Of a stretch of DNA of 64,000 bases, positions 34,260-47,200 are shown one piece after another (the first letter of the stretch is position 1; each line of letters opens with the position of its first letter). The notes beneath the pieces are model-generated. The model worked only from the letters and a program-made list of their open reading frames with translations. It did no database searches and was not told the origin of the DNA. Origin of the DNA: Taudactylus pleione (lineage: Eukaryota; Chordata; Amphibia; Anura; Myobatrachidae); NCBI GenBank assembly GCA_031769625.1, contig JAUIMM010000718.1:1-64000 (forward strand), given 5' to 3'. The position numbers were made by a program, and so were the translations under genes.

Positions 34260-37200
34260 ATTTCACATCACATTTGTGGGTCTTGGTCTTCAACACAATC
34301 TGTGAAATTTTGAGCTGTCTGTGTTTGCTACAAGAGGAGTTATCACAAAGTATGCGCTTTTGTTGTTTCCATTGGTTTCAAAGCATTTTGGCCTAAAACG
34401 AGCATTTGCTGTTTTCTCTTAAATGCAACATGGGAGAAAAACCATTTCACAGCACATTTGAGGGTCTTGGTCTTCAACACAATCTCTGAAATTTTGAGCT
34501 GTCTGTGTTTGCTACTAGAGGAGATATCACAAAGTATGCTCTTTTGTTGTTTCTATTGGTTTCAATGCATTTTGGCCTTAAAAAAGCATTTGCTGTTTTC
34601 TCTTAAATGCAACATGGGAGAAAAACAATTTGACATCACATTTGTGGGTCTTGGTCTTCAACACAATCTGTGAAATTTTGAGCTGTCTGTGTTTGCTACA
34701 AGAGGAGATATCACAATCTATACGCTTTTGTTTCCATTGGTTTCAATGCATTTTGGTCTAAAATGAGCATTTGCTCTTTTCTCTTAAACGCAACATGGGA
34801 GAAAAACCATTTCACATCACATTTGTGGGTCTTGGTCTTCAACACAGTCTGTGAAATTTTGAGCTGTCTGTGTTTGCTGCAAGAGGAGTTATCACAAAGT
34901 ATGTATTATTGTTGTTTACATTGCTTTCAAAGCATTTTGGCCAAAAATGAGCATTTGCTGTTTTCTCTTAAAAGCAACATGGGAGAAAAACCATTTCACA
35001 TCACATTTGTGGGTCTTGGTCTTCAACACAATCTGTGAAATTTTGAGCTGTCTGTGTTTGCTACAAGAGGAGATATCACAAAGTATATGCTTTTGTTTCC
35101 ATTGGTTTCAACGCATTTTGGTCTAAAACGAGCATTTGCTCTTTTCTCTTAAACGCAACATGGGAGAAAAACCATTTCAAATCACATTTGTTGGTCTTGG
35201 TCTTCAACACAATCTGTGAAATTTTGAGCTGTCTGTGTTTGCTACAAGAGGAGTTATCACAAAGTATGCATTATTGTTGTTTACATTGCTTTCAATGCAT
35301 TTTGGCCTAAAACGAGCATTTGCTGTTTTCTCTTAAAAGCAACATGGGAGAAAAACCATTTCACATCACATTTGTGGGTCTTGGTCTTCAACACAATCTG
35401 TGAAATTTTGAGCTGTCTGTGTTTGCTACAAGAGGAGATATCACAAAGTATGCGCTTTTGTTGTTTCCATTGGTTTCAATGCATTTTGGACTTAAATGAG
35501 CATTTGTTGTTTTTTCTTAAAACGCAACATGGGATAAAAACCATTTCACATCACATTTGTGGGTATTGGTCTTCAACACAATCTGTGAAATTTGGAGCTG
35601 TCTGTGTTTGCTACAAGAGGAGATATCACAAGGTATGCGCTTTTGTTGTTTCCATTGGGTTCAATACATTTTGGTCTAAAACAAGCATTTGCTCTTTTCT
35701 CTTAAACGCAACATGGGAGAAAAACCATTTCACATCACATTTGTGGGTCTTGGTCTTCAACACAATCTGTGAAATTTTGAGCTGTCTATGTTTGCTGCAA
35801 GAGGAGTTATCACAAAGTATGCGTTATTGTTGTTTACATTGGTTTCAAAGCATTTTGGCCTAAAATGAGGATTTGCTGTTTTCTCTTAAAAGCAACATGG
35901 GAGAAAAACCATTTCACATCACATTTGTGGGTCTTGGTCTTCAACACAATCTGTGAAATTTTGAGCTGTCTGTGTTTGCTACAAGAGGAGATATCACAAA
36001 GTATGCGCTTTTGTTGTTTCCGTTGCTTTCAATACATTTTGGTCTAAAACAAGCATTTGCTCTGTTCTCTTAAACGCAACATGGGAGAAAAACCATTTCA
36101 CATCACATTTGTGGGTCTTGGTCTTCAACACAATCTCTGAAATTTTGAGCTGTCTGTGTTTGCTACAAGAGGAGTTATCACAAAGTATGCGCTTTTGTTG
36201 TTTCCATTGGTTTCAAAGCATTTTGGCCTAAAACGAGCATTTGCTGTTTTCTCTTAAATGCAACATGGGAGAAAAACCATTTCACATCACATTTGAGGGT
36301 CTTGGTCTTCAACACAATCTCTGAAATTTTGAGCTGTCTGTGTTTGCTACTAGAGGAGATATCACAAAGTATGCGCTTTTGTTGTTTCTATTGGTTTCAA
36401 TGCATTTTGGCCTTAAAAAAGCATTTGCTGTTTTCTCTTAAATGCAACATGGGAGAAAAACAATTTGACATCACATTTGTGGGTCTTGGTCTTCAACACA
36501 ATCTGTGAAATTTTGAGCTGTCTGTGTTTGCTACAAGAGGAGATATCACAATCTATACGCTTTTGTTTCCATTGGTTTCAATGCATTTTGGTCTAAAATG
36601 AGCATTTGCTCTTTTCTCTTAAACGCAACATGGGAGAAAAACCATTTCACATCAAATTTGTGGGTCTTGGTCTTCAACACAGTCTGTGAAATTTTGAGCT
36701 GTCTGTGTTTGCTGCAAGAGGAGTTATCACAAAGTATGTATTATTGTTGTTTACATTGCTTTCAAAGCATTTTGGCCTAAAATGAGCATTTGCTGTTTTC
36801 TCTTAAAAGCAACATGGGAGAAAACCATTTCACATCACATTTGTGGGTCTTGGTCTTCAACACAATCTGTGAAATTTTGAGCTGTCTGTGTTTGCTTCAA
36901 GAGGAGATATCACAAAGTATATGCTTTTGTTTCAATTTGTTTCAACGCATTTTGGTCTAAAACGAGCATTTGCTCTTTTCTCTTAAATGCAACATGGGAG
37001 AAAAACCATTTCAAATCACATTTGTGGGTCTTGGTCTTCAACACAATCTGTGAAATTTTGAGCTGTCTGTGTTTGCTACAAGAGGAGTTATCACAAAGTA
37101 TGCATTATTGTTGTTTACATTGCTTTCAATGCATTTTGGCCTAAAACGAGCATTTGCTGTTTTCTCTTAAAAGCAACATGGGAGAAAAACCATTTCACAT

Positions 37201-39060
37201 CACATTTGTGGGTCTTGGTCTTCAACACAATCTGTGAAATTTTGAGCTGTCTGTGTTTGCTACAAGAGGAGATATCACAAAGTATGTGCTTTTGTTGTTT
37301 CCATTGGTTTCAATGCATTTTGGACTTAAATGAGCATTTGTTGTTTTTTCTTAAAACGCAACATGGGATAAAAACCATTTCACATCACATTTGTGGGTAT
37401 TGGTCTTCAACACAATCTGTGAAATTTTGAGCTGTCTGTGTTTGCTACAAGAGGAGATATCACAAAGTATGCGCTTTTGTTGTTTCCATTGGGTTCAATA
37501 TATTTTGGTCTAAAACAAGCATTTGCTCTTTTCTCTTAAACGCAACATGGGAGAAAAACCATTTCACATCACATTTGTGGGTCTTGGTCTTCAACACAAT
37601 CTGTGAAATTTTGAGCTGTCTATGTTTGCTGCAAGAGGAGTTATCACAAAGTATGCGTTATTGTTGTTTACATTGGTTTCAAAGCATTTTGGCCTAAAAT
37701 GAGGATTTGCTGTTTTCTCTTAAAAGCAACATGGGAGAAAAACCATTTCACATCACATTTGTGGGTCTTGGTCTTCAACACAATCTGTGAAATTTTGAGC
37801 TGTCTGTGTTTGCTACAAGAGGAGATATCACAAAGTGTGCGCTTTTGTTGTTTCCGTTTCTTTCAATACATTTTGGTCTAAAACAAGCATTTGCTCTGTT
37901 CTCTTAAACGCAACATGGGAGAAAAACCATTTCACATCACATTTGTGGGTCTTGGTCTTCAACACAATCTGTGAAATTTTGAGCTGTCTGTGTTTGCTAC
38001 AAGAGGAGTTATCACAAAGTATGCGCTTTTGTTGTTTCCATTGGTTTCAAAGCATTTTGGCCTAAAACGAGCATTTGCTGTTTTCTCTTAAATGTAACAT
38101 GGGAGAAAAACCATTTCACATCACATTTGAGGGTCTTGGTCTTCAACACAATCTCTGAAATTTTGAGCTGTCTGTGTTTGCTACTAGAGGAGATATCACA
38201 AAGTATGCGCTTTTGTTGTTTCTATTGGTTTCAATGCATTTTGGCCTTAAAAAAGCATTTGCTGTTTTCTCTTAAATGCAACATGGGAGAAAAACAATTT
38301 GACATCACATTTGTGGGTCTTGGTCTTCAACACAATCTGTGAAATTTTGAGCTGTCTGTGTTTGCTACAAGAGGAGATATCACAATCTATACGCTTTTGT
38401 TTCCATTGGTTTCAATGCATTTTGGTCTAAAATGAGCATTTGCTCTTTTCTCTTAAACGCAACATGGGAGAAAAACCATTTCACATCACATTTGTGGGTC
38501 TTGGTCTTCAACACAATCTGTGAAATTTTGAGCTGTCTGTGTTTGCTACAAGAGGAGATATCACAAAGTATATGCTTTTGTTTCCATTGGTTTCAACGCA
38601 TTTTGGTCTAAAACGAGCATTTGCTCTTTTCTCTTAAATGCAACATGGGAGAAAAACCATTTCAAATCACATTTGTGGGTCTTGGTCTTCAACACAATCT
38701 GTGAAATTTTGAGCTGTCTGTGTTTGCTACAAGAGGAGTTATCACAAAGTATGCATTATTGTTGTTTACATTGCTTTCAATGCATTTTGGCCTAAAACGA
38801 GCATTTGCTGTTTTCTCTTAAAAGCAACATGGGAGAAAAACCATTTCACATCACATTTGTGGGTCTTGGTCTTCAACACAATCTGTGAAATTTTGAGCTG
38901 TCTGTGTTTGCTACAAGAGGAGATATCACAAAGTATGCGCTTTTGTTGTTTCCATTGGTTTCAATGCATTTTGGACTTAAATGAGCATTTGTTGTTTTTT
39001 CTTAAAACGCAACATGGGATAAAAACCATTTCACATCACATTTGTGGGTATTAGTCTTCA
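34260..39060 (+). repeat. Higher-order repeat, about 1,835 bp (10-mer), nearly three copies
   Basis: The private variant TCACAATCTATACGC starts at 34711, 36546 and 38380, spaced 1835 and 1834 bp. The preceding TTTGAGGGTCTTGG monomer (34458, 36293, 38127) and the following monomers keep the same order. Copy-specific changes are few, for example single substitutions and the loss of one monomer between the second and third copies (offset 1651 near 38857). This is the cleanest short HOR of the window. Confidence 0.88.
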
Positions 39061-39744
39061 ACACAATCTGTGAAATTTTGAGCTGTCTGTGTTTGCTACA
39101 AGAGGAGATATCACAAAGTAAGCGCTTTTGTTGTTTCCATTGGGTTCAATACATTTTGGTCTAAAACAAGCATTTGCTTTTTTCTCTTAAACGGAACATG
39201 GGAGAAAAACCATTTCACATCACATTTGTGGGTCTTGGTCTTCAACACAATCTGTGAAATTTTGAGCTGTCTGTGTTTGCTACAAGAGGAGATATCACAA
39301 AGTATACGCTTTTGTTTCCATTGGTTTCAATGCATTTTGGTCTAAAATGAGCATTTGCTCTTTTCTCTTAAACGCAACATGGGAGAAAAACCATTTCACA
39401 TCACATTTGTGGGTCTTGGTCTTCAACACTATCTGTGAAATTTTGAGCTGTCTGTGTTTGCTACAAGATGAGATATCACAAAGTATGCGCTTTTGTTGTT
39501 TCCATTGGTTTCAATGCATTTTGGCCTAAAATGAGCATTTGCTGTTTTCTCTTAAACGCAACATGGGAGAAAAACCATTCCACATCACATTTGTGAATCT
39601 TGGTCTTCAACACAATCTGTGAAATTTTGAGCTGTCTGTGTTTGCTACAAGAGGAAATATCACAAAGATTGTGCTTTTTGTTGTTTCCATTGGTTTCAAT
39701 GCATTTTGGCCTAAAATGAGCATTTGCTGTTTTCTGTTAAACAC

Positions 39745-39760
39745 AACATGGAAAAACCAT
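39745..39760 (+). other. Small deletion inside a monomer
   Basis: The usual CATGGGAGAAAAACC reads CATGGAAAAACC, a 3-bp loss. Comparable small private indels occur near 43120 (GTCTGTTTGC, 2 bp lost) and 43646 (CACAGTGTGAAA, 2 bp lost) and an extra G near 52410, useful as unique markers in an otherwise repetitive region. Confidence 0.75.
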
Positions 39761-42700
39761 TTCACATAATGTTTGTGGGTCTTGGTCTTCAATACAATCT
39801 GTGAAATTTTGAGCTGTCTGTGTTTGCTACAAGAGGAGATATCACAAAGTATGCGCTTTTCTTGTTTCCATTGGTTTCAATGCATTTTGGACTTAAATGA
39901 GCATTTGTTGTTTTTTCTTAAAACGCAACATGGGATAAAAACCACTTCACATCACATTTGTGGGTATTGGTCTTCAACACAATGTGTGAAATTTTGAGCT
40001 GTCTGTGTTTGCTACAAGAGGAGATATCACAAAGTATGTGCTTTTGTTGTTTCCATTGGTTTCAATGCATTTTGGGCTTAAAAAAGCATTTGCTGTTTTC
40101 TCTTAAACGCAACATTGGAGAAAAACAATTTGACATCTCATTTGTGGGTCTTGGTCTTCAACACAATCCGTGAAATTTTGAGCTGTCTGTGTTTGCTACA
40201 AGAGGAGATATCACAAACTATACGCTTTTGTTTCCATTGGTTTCAATACATTTTGGTCTAAAACAAGCATTTGATCTTTTCTCTTAAACGCAACATGGGA
40301 GAAAAACCATTTCACATCACATTTGTGGGTCTTGGTCTTCAACACAATCTGTGAAATTTTGAGCTGTCTATGTTTGCTGCAAGAGGAGTTATCACAAAGT
40401 ATGCATTATTGTTGTTTACATTGGTTTCAAAGCATTTTGGCCTAAAATGAGCATTTGCTGTTTTCTCTTAAAAGCAACATGGGAGAAAAACCATTTCACA
40501 TCACATTTGTGGGTCTTGGTCTTCAACACAATCTGTGAAATTTTGAGCTGTCTGTGTTTGCTATAAGAGGAGATATCACAAAGTATGCGCTTTTGTTGTT
40601 TCCATTGGTTTCAATGCATTTTGGACTTAAATAGGCATTTGTTGTTTTTTCTTAAAACGCAACACGGGTGAAAAACCATTTCACATCACATTTGTGGGTC
40701 TTGGTCTTCAACACAATCTGTGAAATTTTGAGCTGTCTGTGTTTGCTACAAGAGGAGATATCACAAAGTATGCGCTTTTGTTGTTTTCATTGGTTTCAAT
40801 GTATTTTGGCCTTAAAAAAGCATTTGCTGTTTTCTCTTAAACGCAACATGGGAGAAAAACAATTTGACATCACATTTGTGGGTCTTGGTCTTCAACACAA
40901 TCTGTGAAATTTTGAGCTGTCTGTGTTTGCTACAAGAGGAGATATCACAAAGTATGCGCTTTTGTTGTTTCCATTGGTTTCATTGCATTTTGGACTTAAA
41001 TGAGCATTTGTTGTTTTCTCTTAAACGCAACATGGGAGAAAAAACATTTCACATCACATTTGTGGGACTAGGTCTTCTACACAATCTGTGAAATTTTGAG
41101 CTGTCTGTGTTTGCTACAAGAGGAGATTTCACAAAGTATACGCTTTTGTTTCCATTGGTTTCAATGCATTTTGGTCTAAAACGAGCATTTGCTCTTTTCT
41201 CTTAAACGCAACATGGGAGAAAAACAATTTCACATCACTTTTGTGGGTCTTGGTCTTCAACACAATCTGTGAAATTTTGTGCTGTCTGTGTTTGCTACAA
41301 GAGGAGATATCACAAATATTGCGCTTTTTGTAGTTTCCATTGGTTTCAATGTATTTTGAACTAAAATGAGCATTTGCTGTTTTCTGTTAAACACAACTTG
41401 GGAGAAAAACCATTTCACATCACATTTGTGGGTCTTGGTCTTCAACACAATCTGTGAAATTTTGAGCTGTCTGTGTTTGCTACAAGAGGAGATATCACAA
41501 ACTATACGCTTTTGTTTCCATTGGTTTCAATGCACTTTGGTCTAAAATGAGCATTTGCTCTTTTCTCTTAAACGCAACATGGGAGAAAAACCATTTCACA
41601 TCACATTTGTGGGTCTTGGTCTTCAACACAGTCTGTGAAATTTTGAGCTGTCTGTGTTCGCTGCAAGAGGAGTTATCACAAAGTATGTATTATTGTTGTT
41701 TACATTGCTTTCAAAGCATTTTGGCCTAATATGAGCATTTGCTGTTTTCTCTTAAAAGCAACATGGGAGAAAAACCATTTCACATCACATTTGTGGGTCT
41801 TGGTCTTCAACACAATCTCTGAAATTTTGAGCTGTCTGTGTTTGCTACAAGAGGAGATATCACAAAGTATACGCTTTTGTTTCCATTGGTTTCAACGCAT
41901 TTTGGTCTAAAACGAGCATTTGCTCTTTTCTCCTAAATGCAACATGGGAGAAAAACCATTTCACATCACATTTGTGGGTCTTGGTCTTCAACACAATCTG
42001 TGAAATTTTGAGCTGTCTGTGTTTGCTACAAGATGAGATATCACAAAGTATGCGCTTTTGATGTTTCCATTGGTTTCAATGCATTTTGGCCTAAAATGAG
42101 CATTTGCTGTTTTCTCTTAAACGCAACATGGGAGAAAAACCATTCCACATCACATTTGTGAATCTTGGTCTTCAACACAATCTGTGAAATTTTGAGCTGT
42201 CTGTGTTTGCTACAAGAGGAAATATCACAAAGATTGTGCTTTTTGTTGTTTCCATTGGTTTCAATGCATTTTGGCCTAAAATGAGCATTTGCTGTTTTCT
42301 GTTAAACACAACATGGGAGAAAAACCATTTCACATAACGTTTGTGGGTCTTGGTCTTCAATACAATCTGTGAAATTTTGAGCTGTCTGTGTTTGCTACAA
42401 GAGGAGATATCACAAAGTATGCGCTTTTGTTGTTTCCATTGGTTTCAATGCATTTTGGACTGAAATGAGCATTTGCTGTTTTCTGTTAAACACAACATGG
42501 GAGAAAAACCATTTCACATAATGTTTGTGGGTCTTGGTCTTCAACACAATCTGTGAAATTTTGAGCTGTCTGTGTTTGCTGCAAGAGGAGATATCACAAA
42601 GTATGCGCTTTTCTTGTTTCCATTGGTTTCAATGCATTTTGGACTTAAATGAGCATTTGTTGTTTTTTCTTAAAACGCAACATGGGATAAAAACCATTTC

Positions 42701-44219
42701 ACATCACATTTGAGGGTATTGGTCTTCAACACAATGTGTGAAATTTTGAGCTGTCTGTGTTTGCTACAAGAGGAGATATCACAAAGTATGCGCTTTTGTT
42801 GTTTCCATTGGTTTCAATGCATTTTGGGCTTAAAAAAGCATTTGATGTTTTCTCTTAAACGCAACATCGGAGAAAAACAATTTGACATCTCATTTGTGGG
42901 TCTTGGTCTTCAACACAATCTGTGAAATTTTGAGCTGTCTGTGTTTGCTACAAGAGGAGATATCACAAACTATACGCTTTTGTTTCCATTGGTTTCAATA
43001 CATTTTGGTCTAAAACAAGCATTTGCTCTTTTCTCTTAAACGCAACATGGGAGAAAAACCATTTCACATCACATTTGTGGGTCTTGGTCTTCAACACAAT
43101 CCGTGAAATTTTGAGCTGTCTGTTTGCTGCAAGAGGAGTTATCACAAAGTATGCATTATTGTTGTTTACATTGGTTTCAAAGCATTTTGGCCTAAAATGA
43201 GCATTTGCTGTTTTCTCTTAAAAGCACCATGGGAGAAAAACCATTTCACATCACATTTGTGGGTCTTGGTCTTCAACACAATCTGTGAAATTTTGAGCTG
43301 TCTGTGTTTGCTACAAGAGGAGATATCACAAAGTATACGCTTTTGTTTCCATTGGTTTCAATGCATTTTGGTCTAAAATGAGCATTTGCTCTTTTCTCTT
43401 AAACACAACATGGGAGAAAAACAATTTCACATCACTTTTGTGGGTCTTGGTCTTCAACACAATCTGTGAAATTTTGTGCTGTCTGTGTTTGCTACAAGAG
43501 GAGATATCACAAAGTATGCGCTTTTTGTAGTTTCCATTGGTTTCAATGTATTTTGACCTAAAATGAGCATTTGCTCTTTTCTCTTAAACGCAACATGGGA
43601 GAAAAACCATTTCACATCACATTTGTGGGTCTTTGTCTTCAACACAGTGTGAAATTTTGAGCTGTCTGTGTTCGCTGCAAGAGGAGTTATCACAAAGTAT
43701 GTATTATTGTTGTTTACATTGCTTTCAAAGCATTTTGGCCTAAAATGAGCATTTGCTGTTTTCTCTTAAAAGCAACATGGGAGAAAAACCATTTTGCATC
43801 ACATTTGTGGGTCTTGGTCTTCAACACAATCTGTGAAATTTTGAGCTGTCTGTGTTTGCTACAAGAGGAGATATCACAAAGTATACGCTTTTGTTTCCAT
43901 TGGTTTCAACGCATTTTGGTCTTAAACGAGCATTTGCTTTTTTCTCTTAAATGCAACATGGGAGAAAAACCATTTCACATCACATTTGTGGGTCTTGGTC
44001 TTCAACACAATCTGTGAAATTTTGAGCTGTCTGTGTTTGCTACAAGAGGAGTTATCACAAAGTATGCATTATTGTTGTTTACATTGCTTTCAATGCATTT
44101 TGGCCTAAAACGAGCATTTGCTGTTTTCTCTTAAAAACAACATGGGAGAAAAAACATTTCACATCACATTTGTGGGTCTTGGTCTTCAACACAATCTTTG
44201 AAATTTTGAGCTGTCTGTG

Positions 44220-47200
44220 TTTGCTACAAGAGGAGATATCACAAAGTATACGCTTTTGTTTCCATTGGTTTCAATGCATTTTGGTCTAAAATGAGCATTT
44301 GCTCTTTTCTCTTAAACGCAACATGGGAGAAAAACCATTTCACATCACATTTGTGGGTCTTGGTCTTCAACACAATCTGTGAAATTTTGAGCTGTCTGTG
44401 TTTGCTACAAGAGGAGATATCACAAAGTATGCGCTTTTGTTGTTTCCATTGGTTTTAATGCATTTTGGCCTAAAATGAGCATTTGCTGTTTTCTCTTAAG
44501 CGCAACATGGGAGAAAAACCATTCCACATCACATTTGTGAATCTTGGTCTTCAACACAATCTGTGAAATTTTGAGCTGTCTGTGTTTGCTACAAGAGGAA
44601 ATATCACAAAGATTGTGCTTTTTGTTGTTTCCATTGGTTTCAATGCATTTTGGCCTAAAATGAGCATTTGCTGTTTTCTGTTAAACACAACATGGGAGAA
44701 AAACCATTTCACATAACGTTTGTGGGTCTTGGTCTTCAATACAATCTGTGAAATTTTGAGCTGTCTTTGTTTGCTACAAGAGGAGATATCACAAAGTATG
44801 CGCTTTTGTTGTTTCCATTGGTTTCAATGCATTTTGGCCTAAAATGAGCATTTGCTGTTTTCTGTTAAACACAACATGGGAGAAAAACCATTTCACATAA
44901 CGTTTGTGGGTCTTGGTCTTCAACACAATCTGTGAAATTTTGAGCTGTCTGTGTTTGCTACAAGAGGAGATATCACAAAGTATGCGCTTTTGTTGTTTCC
45001 ATTGGTTTCAATGCATTTTGGACTTAAATGAGCATTTGTTGTTTTTTCTTAAAATGCAACATGGGATAAAAACCATTTCACATCACATTTGTGGGTATTG
45101 GTCTTCAACACAATCTGTGAAATTTTGAGCTGTCTGTGTTTGCTACAAGAGGAGATATCACAAAGTATGCGCTTTTGTTGTTTCCATTGGTTTCAATACA
45201 TTTTGGTCTAAAACAAGCATTTGCTCTTTTCTCTTAAACGCAACATGGGAGAAAAACCATTTCACATCACATTTGTGGGTCTTGGTCTTCAACACAATCT
45301 GTGAAATTTTGAGCTGTCTATGTTTGCTGCAAGAGGAGTTATCACAAAGTATGCATTATTGTTGTTTACATTGGTTTCAAAGCATTTTGGTCTAAAATGA
45401 GGATTTGCTGTTTTCTCTTAAAAGCAACATGGGAGAAAAACCATTTCACATCACATTTGTGGGTCTTGGTCTTCAACACAATCTGTGAAATTTTGAGCTG
45501 TCTGTGTTTGCTACAAGAGGAGATATCACAAAGTATGCGCTTTTGTTGTTTCCATTGGTTTCAATGCATTTTGGACTTAAATGAGCATTTGTTGTTTTTT
45601 CTTAAAACGCAACATGGGAGAAAAACCATTTCACATCACATTTGTGGGTCTTGGTCTTCAACACAATCTGTGAAATTTTGAGCTGTCTGTGTTTGCTACA
45701 AGAGGAGATATCACAAAGTATGCGCTTTTGTTGTTTTCATTGGTTTCAATGCATTTTGGCCTTAAAAAAGCATTTGCTGTTTTCTCTTAAATGCAACATG
45801 GGAGAAAAACAATTTGACATCACATTTGTGGGTCTTGGTCTTCAACACAATCTGTGAAATTTTGAGCTGTCAGTGTTTGCTACAAGAGGAGATATCACAA
45901 AGTATGCGCTTTTGTTGTTTCCATTGGTTTCATTGCATTTTGGACTTAAATGAGCTTTTGTTGTTTTCTCTTAAATGCAACATGGGAGAAAAAACATTTC
46001 ACATCACATTTGTGGGACTTGGTCTTCAACACAATCTGTGAAATTTTGAGCTGTCTGTGTTTGCTACAAGAGGAGATTTCACAAAGTATACGCTTTTGTT
46101 TCCATTGGTTTCAATGCATTTTGGTCTAAAACGAGCATTTGCTCTTTTCTCTTAAACGCAACATGGGAGAAAAACAATTTCACATCACTTTTGTGGGTCT
46201 TGGTCTTCAACACAATCTGTGAAATTTTGTGCTGTCTGTGTTTGCTACAAGCGGAGATATCACAAATATTGCGCTTTTTGTAGTTTCCATTGGTTTCAAT
46301 GTATTTTGACCTAAAATGAGCATTTGCTGTTTTCTGTTAAACACAACTTTGGAGAAATACCATTTCACATCACATTTGTGGGTCTTGGTCTTCAACACAA
46401 TCTGTGAAATTTTGAGCTGTCTGTGTTTGCTACAAGAGTAGATATCACAAAGTATGCGCTTTTGTTGTTTCCATTGGTTTCAAAGCATTTTGGCCTAAAA
46501 TGAGCATTTGCTGTTTTCTCTTAAATGCAACATGGGAGAAAAACCATTTCACATCACATTTGAGGGTCTTGGTCTTCAACACAATCTCTGAAATTTTGAG
46601 CTGTCTGTGTTTGCTACAAGAGGAGATATCACAAAGTATGCGCTTTTGTTGTTTCCATTGGTTTCAATGCATTTTGACCTTAAAAAAGCATTTGCTGTTT
46701 TTTCTTAAACGCAACATGGGAGAAAAACAATTTGACATCACATTTGTGGGTCTTGGTCTTCAACACAATCTCTGAAATTTTGAGCTGTCTGTGTTTGCTA
46801 CTAGAGGAGATATCACAAAGTATGCGCTTTTGTTGTTTCCATTGGTTTCAATGCATTTTGGCCTTAAAAAAGCATTTGCTGTTTTCTCTTAAATGCAACA
46901 TGGGAGAAAAACAATTTGACATCACATTTGTGGGTCTTGGTCTTGAACACAATCTGTGAAATTTTGAGCTGTCTGTGTTTGCTACAAGAGGAGATATCAC
47001 AAACTATACGCTTTTGTTTCCATTGGTTTCAATGCATTTTGGTCTAAAATGAGCATTTGCTCTTTTCTCTTAAACGCAACATGGGAGAAAAACCATTTCA
47101 CATCACATTTGTGGGTCTTGGTCTTCAACACAGTCTGTGAAATTTTGAGCTGTCTGTGTTTGCTGCAAGAGGAGTTATCACAAAGTATGTATTATTGTTG

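Noticed and set aside
35372..35863. 163-codon open frame on the + strand, the longest in the satellite, and many 60-114-codon frames on both strands
   Set aside because: They are the same monomer sequence read in rotating frames, begin at different points of the repeat, have no domain, and stop wherever the 181-185-bp period brings a stop into frame. There is no sign of selection for coding.
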